NCBI GenBank assembly: GCA_047635695.1
Contig: JBLILN010000029.1
Span: forward strand, 1 to 14,572
Length of the DNA stretch: 14,572 nucleotides
Reading direction: 5' to 3'
Source: UBA2136 sp047635695
GTDB taxonomy: Bacteria; Pseudomonadota; Alphaproteobacteria; UBA2136
Under the pieces are notes generated by a model that saw only the letters and a list, made by a program, of their open reading frames with translations, had not been told where the DNA came from and searched no databases. The translations under genes were made by a program, and so were the position numbers. Shown in pieces: positions 13,942 to 14,572 of the stretch; within the stretch, counting starts at the first letter, position 1; the number at the start of each line of letters is the position of its first letter.

Positions 13942-13968
13942 CATCCAATAGTATAGGTTTTATTTCAT

Positions 13969-14274
13969 TTAAGCTAAAATATCTGTTAAAGCTTCTTCCA
14001 TTTCACTGACAGCTGAAAATACCTTTATGTTTGCCTCGTATGTATGTTTACTGGCCATCATGTCAACCATAGGTTTTATAGGGTCTTGTGCAGCGGTCAA
14101 TGTTTCTGGTGAAACCTTGTCAGAGCTACTCGCACCACTCACAACATTTGCAGCGGCGGCATAACTTTTAACTACCTCTTCTGCGGCTTTTGTAAATTTA
14201 GCTTCGCTTTCTTTAGCACCTTTTACAGCTGTTGTCATTGCTGATGATGTACCGCCTACGTTTGAAATATCCAT
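13969..14274 (-). CDS. Small protein with flagellar rod/hook-like C-terminus, 101 residues
   Basis: The C-terminal 35 residues (PIKPMVDMMASKHTYEAN, then IKVFSAVSEMEEALTDIL) match the C-terminal coiled helix shared by FlgC, FlgE and other axial flagellar proteins, where M...AxRxYEANxKV is the signature. The rest is Ala/Ser/Thr/Lys-rich and probably helical (AKESEAKFTKAAEEVVKSYA), with a glycine/serine-rich hinge near 46-55. No classical signal peptide is present, as in exported flagellar axial subunits. At 101 residues it is shorter than FlgB or FlgC (about 130-140) and lacks their usual N-terminal rod motif, so it is not simply FlgC. GAGGA (14281-14285) lies 5 bases upstream, and its upstream edge abuts the stop codon of the preceding gene, indicating translational coupling. 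Alternatives are a motility-associated accessory protein or an unrelated helical protein. Confidence 0.65.
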   Translation of the reverse strand: MDISNVGGTSSAMTTAVKGAKESEAKFTKAAEEVVKSYAAAANVVSGASSSDKVSPETLTAAQDPIKPMVDMMASKHTYEANIKVFSAVSEMEEALTDILA

Positions 14275-14283
14275 TTTATTCCT

Positions 14284-14572
14284 CTATGCACTTTGGTCGA
14301 TAGATGTGCCATACGCCGCTTCTAATAAAGCGTCGGTTGCGGCATAACTATTCACCTGATTTAAAGCTGTAAATAAACCTGCATCTTTATGCTGGCTCAT
14401 CGCTTCGTTTATGGCACCTTCTAATGATGTTGATGTACCATCTTGTGTAAAACTCATATCTGGGATTTCCTGCTTATAGGCAGAGGTAAGAAGTGTTGAT
14501 TGCGATAAATTTTGAGCCGACGACGAAAAACTGCTTTTTAAAACAGATTCATTCACAACATTATTGATGTGG
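14284..14572 (-). CDS. Small Ser/Ala-rich hypothetical protein, probably cut by the right window edge
   Basis: The family is not recognised. From a GTG at 14554-14556 it would be 90 residues, but the frame stays open through HINNV to the edge at 14571, and no SD precedes the GTG. The true start is therefore probably outside the window. The composition is polar, with serine-rich stretches (SSFSSSAQNLSQSTLLTS), a central acidic and Gly/Thr part, and a helical C-terminus (LFTALNQVNSYAATDALLEA). It has no hydrophobic export signal or membrane segment. It ends 9 bases before the rod-like gene and supplies that gene's SD just after its stop, so the two form an operon. Its shared small size and Ala/Ser content suggest a related function, possibly motility-linked, but nothing in this sequence proves it. 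Confidence 0.55.
   Translation of the reverse strand, partial: HINNVVNESVLKSSFSSSAQNLSQSTLLTSAYKQEIPDMSFTQDGTSTSLEGAINEAMSQHKDAGLFTALNQVNSYAATDALLEAAYGTSIDQSA

Noticed and set aside
1..14572. CRISPR array, insertion sequence, tRNA or rRNA, prophage
   Set aside because: No regularly spaced repeats, transposase-like frames, terminal repeats with target duplications, cloverleaf patterns or phage genes were seen.

Overview
The window reads as chromosomal DNA of a low-to-moderate-GC Gram-negative bacterium, most likely an alphaproteobacterium. The best pointers are a very large (about 1,600-residue) NAD-dependent glutamate dehydrogenase, a MetY-type sulfhydrylase, and a small protein ending like an alphaproteobacterial flagellar rod protein. 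The lineage is inference; no rRNA or tRNA is present to confirm it. No insertion sequence, phage gene, CRISPR array or tRNA was seen.

Layout. (1) 1-1090: thioredoxin reductase (5' part, leftward) diverges from a typical 2-Cys peroxiredoxin (rightward) across a 171-bp promoter region, giving a compact peroxide-defence pair. (2) 1100-1620: a stand-alone 116-residue orphan with a good promoter, a terminator, and a Shine-Dalgarno (SD) site inside a perfect short hairpin. (3) 1680-4150: a mitochondrial-type aconitase (753 residues) with its own promoter and terminator. (4) 4170-5870, leftward: a prolyl iminopeptidase followed by an orphan 183-residue protein. (5) 5920-7350, rightward: metY, divergent from the peptidase. 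(6) 7370-8610, leftward: two small genes that are diverged paralogues of each other, with lysine-rich tails and matching mRNA leaders. (7) 8660-8880, rightward: a 33-residue probable membrane miniprotein with its own SD and terminator. (8) 8926-13767, leftward: the giant NAD-glutamate dehydrogenase. (9) 13924-14572, leftward: two small Ala/Ser-rich proteins in one operon, one with a flagellar-rod-like C-terminus.

The recognisable genes are housekeeping: redox defence, TCA cycle, glutamate catabolism into the TCA cycle, sulfur assimilation into homocysteine, and peptide turnover. Nearly every gene is its own transcription unit with a clear intrinsic terminator. The less ordinary material is the small genes: the paralogue pair with a conserved leader, the 33-residue miniprotein, the orphan with a masked SD, and the rod-like miniproteins. 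Several start codons were moved from upstream TTG or ATG codons to internal ATGs that carry proper SD spacing.
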